The notes: a model not told the origin generated them from the sequence alone. Positions 23,967 to 33,472 are shown, numbered from the stretch's first letter. The stretch is DNA of 64,000 nucleotides from DASUPK01 sp963843085 (GCA_963843085.1 CAWJJG010000010.1:437986-501985), one strand, 5' to 3'. Numbers and translations are program-made.

Positions 23967-26270
23967 CTAGCTTCCGGCTCGGGTGGCGTCGAGCAGGACG
24001 CGCTGCTCGGCGGAGGCGATCAGGCGGCGCGCGTTGTCGACCGTGTCGATGTTGACCGAGATCGCGTCGATGCCGCACTCGACCAGCAGCTGGGCGTACT
24101 CGCGGTGCACGGACGGTGCCTGGCCGCAGATTGAGGTCGACAGGCCGAGCTCCTTGGCGCGGGGGATCAGCAGCCGCAGGTAGTCCTGGACCGCCGAGTC
24201 GCGCTCGTCGAACATCGCCGAGAGCACCTCGGAGTCGCGATCGGAGCCCAGCATCAGCTGGGTCAGGTCGTTCGACCCGATCGAGATCCCCTTCACGCCG
24301 AGCTCGGCGTAGCGGGGGAGGTGGAAGTAGACCGACGGGACCTCGGCCATCACCCAGAGCTCGAAGCCGGGCAGGTCGAGCAGGCCTTCCTCGGCCATCA
24401 CGTTGCGGCACGCGATCAGCTCGCGCGGCGTGCGGACGAATGGCAGCATCACGTGGAAGTTCGTGTGGCCGGCGTCCCAGACACGGCGGATCGCGGCGAG
24501 CTCGAGCTTGAAGAGGTCGGGCTCTTTCATGTAGCGGAGGGCGCCCCGGTATCCGATCATCGGGTTCGCCTCCTCCGGCTCGAAGCGGTCGCCGCCCTCG
24601 AGCCCCTTGAACTCGTTGGAGCGGAAGTCGATCGTCCGGTAGGTGATCGGCCTCGGGGCGAAGCCCTCGGCGAACTTGGTCAGCGCCTCGCCCATCCGGA
24701 CGATGAACTCCTCGCCCTTGCCCTGCTCGATCAGCAGGCGCGGATGGCGGCCCTCGAGGGCCTCGATCACCATCAGCTCCGCCCGGAGCAGGCCACAGCC
24801 CTCGACGTTCAGGCTTGCAGCCCGCTCGATCTGCGAGGGCTCGGACAGGTTGACGAGGAGCTGGGTCGCGGTGACGGGAGCCCCGCCCCCTAGGGGGGCG
24901 GTCCCGTCACCGGACCCGGTCTCCTGTCCAGTGACGGCGATTTCGCCCTCGTACACCGTCCCGTGTGTGGCGTCCACGGTGACGAGCTCTCCGTCACGGA
25001 GCTTTGAGGTCGCCTCGGCTGCGCCGACGACGCAGGGGATGCCGAGCTCGCGAGAGACGATCGCGGCGTGGCAGGTCATGCCGCCGGAGTCGGTGATGAT
25101 CGCGGCCGAGCGCCTCATCAGCGGGACCCAGTCGGGCGCCGTCATGTGGGTGACGAGGACGTCGCCCTCCTTCAGGTCGTTGCCCTGGCTGATCTCCGAG
25201 ATGATCTTGACCTCGCCATGGGCGACGCCGGGCGCGGCGCCCAGGCCGCGGACCAGCGCCTCGCCCTCGTGCTCGGCGAGCGTCACGGAGGTGTCGCCGC
25301 CGGAGGAGGTCACGGGCCGGCTCTGGAGCATCCAGGCGAGGCCCTCCTCGTCGAAGGCCCACTCGGTGTCCTGCGGGGTGCCGTAGTGCTTTTCGTCGCG
25401 GATGCCGAGCTCGGCAATGCGGCGAACCTCGTCATCGGTGAGCACCGGCTGGGTGGACTCGTCTCCGGAGAGCTCACGGGTGCGGGTGCCACCCTCGGGC
25501 AGCGGCTCGATGACGAGCTCCTTGCGCTTCACGTCGCGCTTCTCGATGTGGAGCGTCTTCTTGTCGATCACGTAGCGGTCGGGAGACACCTGACCAGAGA
25601 CGACCGACTCGCCGAGGCCGAGGGAGCCCTCGATGACGAGGCGATCATGGTCGCCTGAGGCGGGGTCGATGGTGAACATGACGCCGGCTCGGGTGGAGAG
25701 GATCTGCAGCTGGACGACGACCGCGATGTCCATGTCAGACTGGCCGAAGCCCTGCTTGGCGCGGTAGAAGACGGTGCGGGCGCCGAACAGCGAGGACCAG
25801 CAGCGGCGGACCGCGTCGACGACCTCGTCCGGGCCGCGGACGTTCAGGAAGGTCTCGTTCATACCGGCGAAGGAGGCGGCCTCGGTGTCCTCTGCCGTGG
25901 CGGACGAGCGGACGGCGACGGGAGGGTTGTCGCGGTCGCCGGCTAGCTCCAGGTAGGCAGCGCGGATATCGTCAGCCACCTCGTCGGGGACGGGCTCGGC
26001 CTCGACCATCTTGCGGACTTCCTTGGTGGCGATGTCCAGCGCGGCGGTGTCGTCCACGTCCACGGAGGAGAGCCGCTCCTCGATCCGGTCGCGAAGGCCA
26101 CCCGTGTCGCAGAAGAGAGCGTATGAGGAGGCGCCGACGACGAAGCCGGGGGGGACCGGGAGGCCCGCCGCGGTCATCTCGCCGAGATTGGCGCCCTTGC
26201 CGCCGGCGTAGTCGGTGTCCTGCTTGGAGAGCTCTTCGAAGCGGCGGAGCAGATCGGTCGTAACGGTCAT
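23967..26270 (-). CDS. ppsA: phosphoenolpyruvate synthase
   Basis: This 767-residue enzyme converts pyruvate, ATP and water to PEP, AMP and phosphate. Domains in order: ATP-binding domain (GGKGANLGEMTAAGLPVPPG; AVRSSATAEDTEAASFAG), central phosphohistidine domain with His401 in GGMTCHAAIVSRELG, and a C-terminal PEP-binding barrel ending in STSICGQAPSVHRE with the catalytic Cys. The start at MTVTTDLLRRFEELSK is supported by GGAAGGGG upstream, so the in-frame ATG at 26309 is not used. It is divergent from PEP carboxykinase, and both are gluconeogenic. Confidence 0.93.
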   Translation of the reverse strand: MTVTTDLLRRFEELSKQDTDYAGGKGANLGEMTAAGLPVPPGFVVGASSYALFCDTGGLRDRIEERLSSVDVDDTAALDIATKEVRKMVEAEPVPDEVADDIRAAYLELAGDRDNPPVAVRSSATAEDTEAASFAGMNETFLNVRGPDEVVDAVRRCWSSLFGARTVFYRAKQGFGQSDMDIAVVVQLQILSTRAGVMFTIDPASGDHDRLVIEGSLGLGESVVSGQVSPDRYVIDKKTLHIEKRDVKRKELVIEPLPEGGTRTRELSGDESTQPVLTDDEVRRIAELGIRDEKHYGTPQDTEWAFDEEGLAWMLQSRPVTSSGGDTSVTLAEHEGEALVRGLGAAPGVAHGEVKIISEISQGNDLKEGDVLVTHMTAPDWVPLMRRSAAIITDSGGMTCHAAIVSRELGIPCVVGAAEATSKLRDGELVTVDATHGTVYEGEIAVTGQETGSGDGTAPLGGGAPVTATQLLVNLSEPSQIERAASLNVEGCGLLRAELMVIEALEGRHPRLLIEQGKGEEFIVRMGEALTKFAEGFAPRPITYRTIDFRSNEFKGLEGGDRFEPEEANPMIGYRGALRYMKEPDLFKLELAAIRRVWDAGHTNFHVMLPFVRTPRELIACRNVMAEEGLLDLPGFELWVMAEVPSVYFHLPRYAELGVKGISIGSNDLTQLMLGSDRDSEVLSAMFDERDSAVQDYLRLLIPRAKELGLSTSICGQAPSVHREYAQLLVECGIDAISVNIDTVDNARRLIASAEQRVLLDATRAGS

Positions 26271-26568
26271 CGGAACCCCTTCCAGATGGCGAATGGTCTG
26301 TGTGCCCAACCTATGCCTGGAGTGTGCGTGCCGCGTCAGCGCCGCGCACCGGTCTTCGGGGTGGGATGACTACGCAGGTGCCTACGTGCTGAGCACCGAT
26401 GGATGTCCTCGGGCTGATCACTACGGTGGGCCCACAAAATCCGCGAATCCCTACGATTCGCCGGGCATCCCTCCCTTTGGAACCGCGCTTGGGCGCCGAG
26501 CGGTGTGAAAACATCTCGCGCCTCGCAGGGAGGGGGAACCCATCGAAACCAAGGAGTTGAACGCATCA
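26271..26568. promoter_or_regulatory. divergent ppsA-pckG control region with inverted repeat
   Basis: This is a 298-base gap between the divergent PEP synthase and PEP carboxykinase genes. It contains a perfect inverted repeat, GCGAATC-CCTAC-GATTCGC (26443-26461), and a ten-base palindrome GTGGGCCCAC (26426-26435). No open frame here looks coding. Both genes make PEP, so a shared regulator binding the repeat is plausible. No -10 or -35 box stands out. Confidence 0.5.
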
Positions 26569-28377
26569 GTGAGTGAGACAACTGCCGCGCAAGAGGCACC
26601 GACGACGCACGCCAAGCTGGTCTCCTGGGTCGAGGAGATGGCCGAGTTGACCCAGCCCGATTCGATCCATTGGTGTGACGGATCCGCGGCCGAGTACGAC
26701 GACCTCTGTCAGACGCTGGTCGACGCCGGGACCTTCGAGAAGCTCTCCGACGCCAAGCGTCCCAACTCCTATCTGGCCCGCTCCGACCCCGACGATGTGG
26801 CCAGGGTGGAGGACCGCACCTTCATCTGCTCCGAGCAGGAGGAGGACGCCGGTCCCAACAACAACTGGCATCACCCGGAGGAGATGCGGGAGTTGCTCAC
26901 AGACCTCTTCAGCGGCTCGATGCAGGGCCGCACGATGTACGTCGTGCCCTTCTCGATGGGCCCGATCGGCTCCCCGGTTGCGCAGATCGGCGTCCAGGTG
27001 ACCGATTCGGCCTATGTCGCAACCTCGATGCGGATCATGACCCGGATGGGGGCCAAGGCCCTCGAGGCGCTCGGTGAGGACGGGGACTTCGTCCCCTGCG
27101 TCCATTCGGTCGGCATGCCGCTCACCCACGGCGAGCACGACGTCCCCTGGCCCTGTAACGAGACGAAGTACATCGTCCACTTCCCGGAGGCCCGCGAGAT
27201 CTGGTCCTACGGCTCGGGCTACGGCGGCAACGCGCTGCTCGGGAAGAAGTGCCTCGCCCTGCGCATCGCCTCGGCGATGGCCCGCGACGAGGGCTGGATG
27301 GCCGAGCACATGCTGATCATCAAGCTGACCTCACCGGAGGGCACGGTCAAGCACCTGGCGGCGGCGTTCCCGTCGGCCTCGGGCAAGACCAATCTCGCGA
27401 TGCTCGTGCCGAGCGTCCCGGGCTGGAAGGTGCAGACGATCGGCGACGACATCGCCTGGATCCGATTCGGGGAGGACGGGCGCCTCTACGCCATCAACCC
27501 GGAGGCCGGCTTCTTCGGCGTCGCGCCCGGCACCGGCGTCAAGACCAACCCCAACGCGATGAAGTCGGTCGAGCGCGACACGATCTTCACCAACGTCGCC
27601 AAGACCGATGACGGCGACATCTGGTGGGAGGGAATGGGCGACGCCCCCGACCATCTGATCGACTGGAAGGGCCGCGACTGGACGCCCGAGAAGGACGAGC
27701 CGGCTGCGCACCCCAACTCCCGCTTCACCGTGTCGGTCACCCAGTGCCCGACCTTCGATCCGGCCTGGGACGACCCGGCCGGCGTGCCGATCGACGCCTT
27801 CCTGTTCGGTGGCCGCCGCGCGACGGCGGTGCCGCTCGTGCACGAGGCGTACGACTGGGAGCACGGCGTGTTCCTCGCCTCGACGATGTCGGTCGAGACG
27901 ACCGCAGCCGCCGCCGGCGCGGTGGGTCAGCTCCGGTTCGACCCGTTCGCGATGCTCCCGTTCTGCGGCTACAACATGGCCGACTACATGAAGCACTGGC
28001 TGGAGATCGGCGCCAAGGGCGACGACTCGAAGCTCCCGAAGATCTTCGTCGTCAACTGGTTCCGCAAGGACGATGACGGCAAGTTCATCTGGCCCGGCTT
28101 CGGCGAGAACATCCGGGTGCTCGACTGGATCTGCCGCCGCACCGCGCGCGAGGGTGAGGCCGACGAGACTCCGATCGGGCTGGTGCCGCCGGCCGGCGAC
28201 ATCAACACCGAGGGCCTCGACATCTCCGACGACGACATGGAGACCCTGCTCAAGGTCGACCCCGACGAGGTGCGCCAGCAGCTCCACCAGGTCTCCTCCC
28301 ACCTGGCGCAGTTCGGCTCCCGCCTGCCGGATGAGGTGCGCGGCCAGCTGAAGGCTTTGGAAGACCGGCTCGGATAA
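26569..28377 (+). CDS. pckG: phosphoenolpyruvate carboxykinase, GTP type
   Basis: This 602-residue enzyme converts oxaloacetate and GTP to PEP, CO2 and GDP. Signatures are FPSASGKTNLAM (P-loop, about 267-278), YGGNALLGKKCLALRIAS, IGDDIAWIRF (metal-binding Asp) and NWFRKDDDGKFIWPGFGENIRVLDW (GTP lid and base-binding region). The GTG at 26569 is preferred: AAGGAG lies 12 bases before it, whereas a TTG at 26557 touches that ribosome site directly. It is divergent from ppsA. With PEP synthase it would feed gluconeogenesis from C4 acids and pyruvate. A terminator-like hairpin follows. Confidence 0.95.
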   Translation: MSETTAAQEAPTTHAKLVSWVEEMAELTQPDSIHWCDGSAAEYDDLCQTLVDAGTFEKLSDAKRPNSYLARSDPDDVARVEDRTFICSEQEEDAGPNNNWHHPEEMRELLTDLFSGSMQGRTMYVVPFSMGPIGSPVAQIGVQVTDSAYVATSMRIMTRMGAKALEALGEDGDFVPCVHSVGMPLTHGEHDVPWPCNETKYIVHFPEAREIWSYGSGYGGNALLGKKCLALRIASAMARDEGWMAEHMLIIKLTSPEGTVKHLAAAFPSASGKTNLAMLVPSVPGWKVQTIGDDIAWIRFGEDGRLYAINPEAGFFGVAPGTGVKTNPNAMKSVERDTIFTNVAKTDDGDIWWEGMGDAPDHLIDWKGRDWTPEKDEPAAHPNSRFTVSVTQCPTFDPAWDDPAGVPIDAFLFGGRRATAVPLVHEAYDWEHGVFLASTMSVETTAAAAGAVGQLRFDPFAMLPFCGYNMADYMKHWLEIGAKGDDSKLPKIFVVNWFRKDDDGKFIWPGFGENIRVLDWICRRTAREGEADETPIGLVPPAGDINTEGLDISDDDMETLLKVDPDEVRQQLHQVSSHLAQFGSRLPDEVRGQLKALEDRLG

Positions 28378-28384
28378 ACCCGCG

Positions 28385-28405
28385 GCGCCCCCGGGATGGG
28401 GGCGC
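28385..28405 (+). terminator. hairpin after PEP carboxykinase
   Basis: GCGCCCCC-GGGAT-GGGGGCGC forms a perfect eight-pair stem with a five-base loop, seven bases after the pckG stop. Only TTGTC follows, so it is a GC-rich hairpin without a real U-run. Confidence 0.65.
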
Positions 28406-28523
28406 TTGTCAAGGACCGGGTGCCGGCGCTATCCGTTTGGTGGCGGGCGCTATGGAAAGACCGCAGCGCTCGCCTGGTCGCGGTAGCCGCCGCTCCCCTT
28501 CAGGTAGCGAGCGCACCCGGTCC

Positions 28524-28539
28524 CAGGGTCATTACCCTG
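28524..28539 (-). terminator. hairpin after the RTX-like gene
   Basis: CAGGGT-CATT-ACCCTG forms a six-pair stem with a four-base loop, 17 bases beyond the stop of the minus-strand RTX-like gene. The convergent pckG hairpin lies about 120 bases away. Between the two hairpins (28406-28523) I see no gene. Confidence 0.4.
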
Positions 28540-28555
28540 CACAAGGCCGCGGCGC

Positions 28556-30583
28556 TCAGCGGCCCTTCCGCTTGCGCGCGCTCTTCTTCAGCTTCTTGCA
28601 GCGCTTGACGGGGTCGGCCTTGTCGCGGAAGGCCTGCCCGCCGCTCTTGCCGCAGTCGACCGTGCGGTCGCGCTGGCCGTCCTGTGACTCGAGCGTGTCG
28701 AAGCCGCCGTCGCCGTAGAGGCTGTCGATCCCGCTGCCGCCGTCGATGTCGTCGGCGCCGCCCATGCCGTGGATGACGTCATTGCCGCCGCGGCCCAGGA
28801 TCAGCGGGTTCTTGCCGTTCGTCCCGGTGAGGATGTCGGGGCCGTCCGATCCCTCCAGAATCTCCAGGTCGTTGGCCAGGTGGGTGGGGGTGCAGTTGCC
28901 GCGGTCGGGGTCGGTTGCGGTGCCCCCGAGGGTCGCCTTGACGCCGTTCTTAGGCGCGAACTTGTAGCGGGCGAAGCCGGCGATGTCGAAGCCCGGGCCT
29001 CCGCTGTAGTCGTGGCCCTGGCAGACATCGTCCGTGACGAGCTGGTCGTTCCCGTTGCCGCCGTTGAGCTTGTCGCCGCCGCTGCCGAGACCGAGCAGCG
29101 CGTCGCTGCCGTCACCGCCGTTGAGGACGTCGTTTCCGGACTGCCCGCTGTAGAGGATGTCGTCGCCAGAGGTGCCGTCGAGGACGTCGCTTCCCGGTCC
29201 GCCGTCCATGAGGGTGGTCATTGTCGACGGAAAGCTGCCTGAGAGGCTCAGGTGGTCATTCCCCGAGTCACCCCACACGGTGACGAAGCTGAGCGGGGTC
29301 GAGGGTGTGGGGCACTGGACCAGGGCGCGCAGGACGGCGCAGGTGTCGACCGGGCCGCGCAGGCTGGAGATCGCCGAGCCGGCGCGCGACGTCACGGAGA
29401 AGACGCCGTTGGCCGCCGCGACGAGCAGGTCGTCGTTGGCGCCATTCTGGGCGCCGATCACGTAGAGGCCGGGGTCGGGACCGCGTGGGTCCATGTAGAC
29501 GAACGCTCCTGACGGCCTCGGGTCCGAGGGCGTCTCGGGGAGCGCGCCGAGGCCGCACGCGGTGGTCTTGCCCCCGCCGCTCACGGTGCAGCTGTCGTCG
29601 CCGGGGCCGCCATTGAGCTGGTCGGCGCCGCCGCCACCCGCGATCTTGTCGTTCCCGGGGCCGCCGTCCAGGTCGTCGGATCCGCTCGCCCCCGTGAGCG
29701 TGTCGTCGAAGGCAGAGCCGAGAAAGCCCTCGACCCCGTTGAACTGCTCGTATCCGTCGGGGGTCATGGCCTGGCCCGAGGGCATGTCGACGTTGACGCC
29801 GTTCGTGGTGTCAAAGGAGGGTGTGGTGTCCGCGTAGCTCACCGTGTCGATTCCGTCGCCGCCGGCGTAGGTGTCGCCGTTCGGGCCTCCGCGCATCCAG
29901 TCGTTGCCGCTGCCGCCGCTCATCTTGTCGTTGCCGTGGCCACCGACGAGCAGGTCGTCGCCGGGGCCGCCGTCCATGTGGTCGTCGAGCAGGTCGCCGT
30001 AGAGCCGGTCGTTGCCAGTCCCGCCGGTCATGTCCTCGCCGCCCGAACCGCCGTGGATCTCGTCGACACCGTCCCCTCCGTCGAGGGTGTCGCTCCCGTC
30101 ACCGCCCTGGATCAGGTCGTCTCCGGGGCCGCCCTCGACGTGGTCGCGGTCGCTGCCGCCGTCGAGGCTGTCGTTGCCCGTGCCGCCGTCGATCGCGTCG
30201 GGGCTCGGACCACCGACGATCGTGTCGTTGCCGTCCTCCCCGAAGCTCGAGTCCTTGCCCTTGATGTTCACGATCGTGTCGTCGCCGGTTCCGCCGTAGA
30301 CGTGATCGGTTCCCCGGCCGGCGAGAACGCGGTCGTTGCCGTCACCCGCGCAGACCACATCCGAGCCCTTGCCGGTGACGATGTAGTCGTTCCCGGCGCC
30401 CGCGACCACCACTTGGTTGCCGTGCCCGTGATGCGGCGCGACGTACTTGTTGTTGCCGCCGCCCAGCACGACCGTCGCCTTCTTTCCGTGGCAGGTGGGA
30501 CGCGCCTGGGCGGCAGTGGGAACGAGCAGGAGCGCTGCCGTGCCGAGCAGGGTGAGACCGAGTGATGCGAGCCGCAGGCGCAT
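28556..30583 (-). CDS. exported RTX-like calcium-binding repeat protein with basic tail
   Basis: This 675-residue protein has a signal peptide (MRLRLASLGLTLL to AAQARP) and then two long runs of nonapeptide repeats of the form GGxGxDxLx, for example GGTGNDSLDGG and GGPGDDLIQGG. Such repeats fold as a calcium-binding beta-roll. A repeat-poor region of about 150 residues with SGAFVYMDPRG separates the runs. The last 20 residues are basic with CKKLKKSARKRKGR. The start is set at the signal peptide, ATG 30583. RTX proteins of Gram-negative bacteria use type I secretion; here a Sec-type signal is present instead. The activity is unknown; a structural or adhesive surface role is likely. Confidence 0.8.
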   Translation of the reverse strand: MRLRLASLGLTLLGTAALLLVPTAAQARPTCHGKKATVVLGGGNNKYVAPHHGHGNQVVVAGAGNDYIVTGKGSDVVCAGDGNDRVLAGRGTDHVYGGTGDDTIVNIKGKDSSFGEDGNDTIVGGPSPDAIDGGTGNDSLDGGSDRDHVEGGPGDDLIQGGDGSDTLDGGDGVDEIHGGSGGEDMTGGTGNDRLYGDLLDDHMDGGPGDDLLVGGHGNDKMSGGSGNDWMRGGPNGDTYAGGDGIDTVSYADTTPSFDTTNGVNVDMPSGQAMTPDGYEQFNGVEGFLGSAFDDTLTGASGSDDLDGGPGNDKIAGGGGADQLNGGPGDDSCTVSGGGKTTACGLGALPETPSDPRPSGAFVYMDPRGPDPGLYVIGAQNGANDDLLVAAANGVFSVTSRAGSAISSLRGPVDTCAVLRALVQCPTPSTPLSFVTVWGDSGNDHLSLSGSFPSTMTTLMDGGPGSDVLDGTSGDDILYSGQSGNDVLNGGDGSDALLGLGSGGDKLNGGNGNDQLVTDDVCQGHDYSGGPGFDIAGFARYKFAPKNGVKATLGGTATDPDRGNCTPTHLANDLEILEGSDGPDILTGTNGKNPLILGRGGNDVIHGMGGADDIDGGSGIDSLYGDGGFDTLESQDGQRDRTVDCGKSGGQAFRDKADPVKRCKKLKKSARKRKGR

Positions 30584-30660
30584 TACTAGTTCATCGGGAA
30601 TGGGGCGGGCGGCTAAATGCGCACTACTGGGTACCGGTCTAGGCATAGAATCGCGCGGCG

Positions 30661-32025
30661 ATGAGCGAGCAGGTCAAGTTCGAGCTCTCCGAGGAGGAGA
30701 TCCCCACCAGCTGGGTGAACCTCCTCGCGGACCTCCCTGGCGACCCGCCGCCACCGCCGCTCAGTCCCGCCACGGGCGAGCCCGCCGGCCCCGACGATCT
30801 GGCGCCGATCTTCCCGATGGGCCTGATCGAGCAGGAGGTCTCGGCGGAGCCGGACATCGAGATCCCGGACGAGGTCCGCGAGATCTACCGCCTCTGGCGC
30901 CCGACGCCGCTGCTGCGGGCGCGGCGCCTGGAGCGCGAGCTCGATACCCCGGCGCACATCTACTACAAGTACGAGGGGGTCTCACCGGCCGGCTCCCACA
31001 AGCCGAACACCGCGGTCGCGCAGGCCTTCTACAACCGCGAGGCCGGGATCCGGAAGATCTCCACCGAGACCGGCGCCGGCCAGTGGGGATCGGCGATGTC
31101 GCTTGCCTGCCGGCTCTTCGGGCTCGAGTGCGAGGTGTTCATGGTCGGGATCTCCTACGACCAGAAGCCCTATCGCAAGGCGATGATCGAGACCTGGGGC
31201 GGGACGGTCCACCGCAGCCCCTCGGACCTGACCGAGGCGGGGCGCTCGCAGGCCGAGCACAGCTCCGGCAGCCTCGGCATCGCGATCTCGGAAGCGGTCG
31301 AGGTCGCGGCGTCCTCCGACGACACGAACTACTCGCTGGGCTCAGTGCTCAACCACGTCTGCCTGCACCAGACGGTGATCGGCGAGGAGTGCATCAAGCA
31401 GATGGAGATGGCGGGGGAGTCCCCGGACGTCGTGATCGGCTGCGTCGGCGGTGGCTCCAACTTCGCCGGGATCGCCTACCCGTTCCTGCGGCGGCGCCTC
31501 CGCGATGGAACAGAGACCCGGTTCGTCGGCGCCGAGCCGGCCGCCTGCCCGACCCTGACCCGCGGCCGCTACGCCTACGACTTCGGCGACACGGTGGGCA
31601 TGACGCCGCTGATGCCCATGTACACGCTGGGCCACGATTTCGTCCCGCCGCCCGTACACGCCGGGGGGCTGCGCTACCACGGCGACGCCCCGAGCCTCTC
31701 CGCCCTGGTCAAGGAGGGGCTCGTGGAGGCGACCGCGATCAAGCAGACCGCCGCCTTCGAGGCGGCTGTGCGCTTCTCGCGCTGCGAGGGCATCATCCCC
31801 GGGCCCGAGCCGGCCCACGCGATCCACGCGGTCTTCGACGAGGCCGAGGCGGCCAAGCAGGCGGGGGAGGAGCGGGTGATCCTCTTCAACCTCTCCGGCC
31901 ACGGTCACTTCGACATGTCCGCCTATTCCGCCTACTTCGCCGGCGAGCTCGAGGACCTGGAGCTCTCCGAGGACGAGCTGAGCAGCGCGCTGGATCGCCT
32001 GCCCGAAGCGCCAGCGCTGGCTTAG
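30661..32025 (+). CDS. trpB2: tryptophan synthase beta chain, TrpB2 type
   Basis: This 454-residue PLP enzyme is the TrpB2-type beta chain, longer at the N-terminus than TrpB1. Lys114 in SPAGSHKPNTA binds PLP; ETGAGQWGSAMSL and CVGGGSNFAGIAYPF (phosphate-binding loop) follow. It condenses indole and serine to tryptophan, probably without a tight alpha partner. No other trp gene is near. Its end overlaps the convergent thioesterase gene by four bases. A lone TrpB2 may salvage indole or act on other substrates. Confidence 0.9.
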   Translation: MSEQVKFELSEEEIPTSWVNLLADLPGDPPPPPLSPATGEPAGPDDLAPIFPMGLIEQEVSAEPDIEIPDEVREIYRLWRPTPLLRARRLERELDTPAHIYYKYEGVSPAGSHKPNTAVAQAFYNREAGIRKISTETGAGQWGSAMSLACRLFGLECEVFMVGISYDQKPYRKAMIETWGGTVHRSPSDLTEAGRSQAEHSSGSLGIAISEAVEVAASSDDTNYSLGSVLNHVCLHQTVIGEECIKQMEMAGESPDVVIGCVGGGSNFAGIAYPFLRRRLRDGTETRFVGAEPAACPTLTRGRYAYDFGDTVGMTPLMPMYTLGHDFVPPPVHAGGLRYHGDAPSLSALVKEGLVEATAIKQTAAFEAAVRFSRCEGIIPGPEPAHAIHAVFDEAEAAKQAGEERVILFNLSGHGHFDMSAYSAYFAGELEDLELSEDELSSALDRLPEAPALA

Positions 32026-32426
32026 ACGAGGTAGCGCTCCAGGCCGGAGCGAATCGGCTCCGGGATGGGCGCCTTCGGTCCCCCGCCCGACTCGATGAAG
32101 ACGTGTCGCAGCTCGCCCTCGGCGGCAGGCTCGCCGCCGCTCTCGATCACCAGCTCGGTCGTCATCGAGGTGTCGCCCAACCGGACGATGCGCGCGACGA
32201 TCTCGAACTCGTCGTCGAATCGCAGCGGCGCCAGGTAGCGGACCGCGGCCTCGCCGACCACCATGTCGACGCCGGCCTCGACCATCTCCTGGTAGCCGCC
32301 GAGCTCGCGCCAGAGCTCGGTCATGGCGAGATCGAAATACATCAGGTAGTTGGCGTTGAAGACGACCCCCTGCGGGTCGCACTCGCTGTAGCGGACCCGC
32401 AGGGTGATCCGGAAGGACTCGCTCAC
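32022..32426 (-). CDS. hotdog-fold acyl-CoA thioesterase (4HBT family)
   Basis: This 134-residue hotdog protein has the 4-hydroxybenzoyl-CoA-thioesterase-type motif YSECDPQGVVFNANYLMYFD, with the catalytic Asp in DPQG. ATG 32426 overlaps the stop of the malyl-CoA lyase gene as ATGA, so the two are made together. Because CoA-ester lyases of this group sometimes need a thioesterase to release malate, the natural substrate could be (S)-malyl-CoA. That is inference from the coupling; the family has broad substrate range. Confidence 0.85.
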   Translation of the reverse strand: MSESFRITLRVRYSECDPQGVVFNANYLMYFDLAMTELWRELGGYQEMVEAGVDMVVGEAAVRYLAPLRFDDEFEIVARIVRLGDTSMTTELVIESGGEPAAEGELRHVFIESGGGPKAPIPEPIRSGLERYLV

Positions 32427-33472
32427 ACCTCGTAGGCCTTGGCCAGTTCAGGGTCCTTCTTGGCGAGCATCTCGGCGAGCGTCACCATCACCTTGCACTG
32501 CTTCCAGGTGGCGTCGTCCTGCATCTTGCCGTCGATCATGTGCACTCCGGCGCCGTCCGGGATCGCCTCCAGCACCTTCTTGGCGAAGATCACCTCGTCG
32601 GGCGGCGGGCTGAAGACCTTCTTGGCGATCTCGATCTGCACCGGGTGCAGCGACCAGGCGCCGACACAGCCCATCAGGAACGCCGCGCGGAACTGCGTCT
32701 CGCAGCCGGCGGTGTCCTTGATGTCTCCGAACGGGCCGTAGAAGGGCAGGATGTCGTTCGACGCGCAGGCGTCGACCATGCGCGCGATCGAGTAGTGCCA
32801 GAGGTCCTGCTGCGCGGTGACCCGCTCGGCATCCGGGTTGTCGGGGTCCGGGTCCTCCATCACGCGGTAGCCGGGATGGCCTCCGCCGACCCTCGTGGTC
32901 TTCATCCGCCGCGAGGCGGCCAGGTCGGCCGGCCCGAAGCTCATTCCCTGCATCCGCGGGCTGGCCGCGGCGATCTCCGCCAGGTTGACGACGCCCTGCG
33001 CCGTCTCGAGGATCGCGTGGATCAGGATCGGACGCTCGACCTTCGCCTTCGCCTCCAATTGGGCGAGCAGCTGGTCGACGTAGTGGATGTCCCAGGGTCC
33101 CTCGACCTTGGGGACCATGATCACCTCGAGCACCTCGCCGATCTCGGTGACCAACTCGGTGAGGTCGTCGAGGACCCAGGGGCTCTCCAGCGCGTTCACC
33201 CTGGTCCAGAGCTGGGTGTCGCCGAAGTCGACCTCCTTGCCGACCTCGATCAGCCCTCGCCTGGCGGGGACCTTGTTATCGACCGTGATCGCGTCCTCGA
33301 GGTTGCCGAGCAGAATGTCGGCCTGCTTGGCCATGTCGGGCACCTTCGCCCGCATCTTCTCGTTGGACGCGTCGAAGAAGTGGATCATCCGCGAGGGCTT
33401 GACTGGGATCTCGCGGAGCGGATCGGGCGCGCCGATCGCCATTGGCTTGAAGAAGTTCCTTGGATTTCGCAT
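32423..33472 (-). CDS. mcl: malyl-CoA/beta-methylmalyl-CoA lyase, Chloroflexus type
   Basis: This 349-residue HpcH/HpaI-fold (CitE-like) lyase resembles, as I remember it, the Chloroflexus Mcl in length and in many blocks: FYKPxAIGAP-like start (FFKPMAIGAPDPLRE), GNLEDAI, VPKVEGPWDIHYVDQ, SFGPADLAASRRMKTTRVGG, YGPFGDIKD and MIDGKMQDDATWKQ. It cleaves beta-methylmalyl-CoA to glyoxylate and propionyl-CoA, and malyl-CoA to glyoxylate and acetyl-CoA (or the reverse). The Glu and Asp metal ligands in NLEDA and in the GPADLA region are present. It fits the ethylmalonyl-CoA genes elsewhere in the window. It is first in a two-gene operon with the thioesterase. Confidence 0.88.
   Translation of the reverse strand: MRNPRNFFKPMAIGAPDPLREIPVKPSRMIHFFDASNEKMRAKVPDMAKQADILLGNLEDAITVDNKVPARRGLIEVGKEVDFGDTQLWTRVNALESPWVLDDLTELVTEIGEVLEVIMVPKVEGPWDIHYVDQLLAQLEAKAKVERPILIHAILETAQGVVNLAEIAAASPRMQGMSFGPADLAASRRMKTTRVGGGHPGYRVMEDPDPDNPDAERVTAQQDLWHYSIARMVDACASNDILPFYGPFGDIKDTAGCETQFRAAFLMGCVGAWSLHPVQIEIAKKVFSPPPDEVIFAKKVLEAIPDGAGVHMIDGKMQDDATWKQCKVMVTLAEMLAKKDPELAKAYEV

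Noticed and set aside
28556..30583. Regular short repeats looking like a tandem DNA or CRISPR-like array
   Set aside because: The period is 27 bases and translates to GGxGxDxLx nonapeptides; spacers are not unique and the frame is coding throughout.
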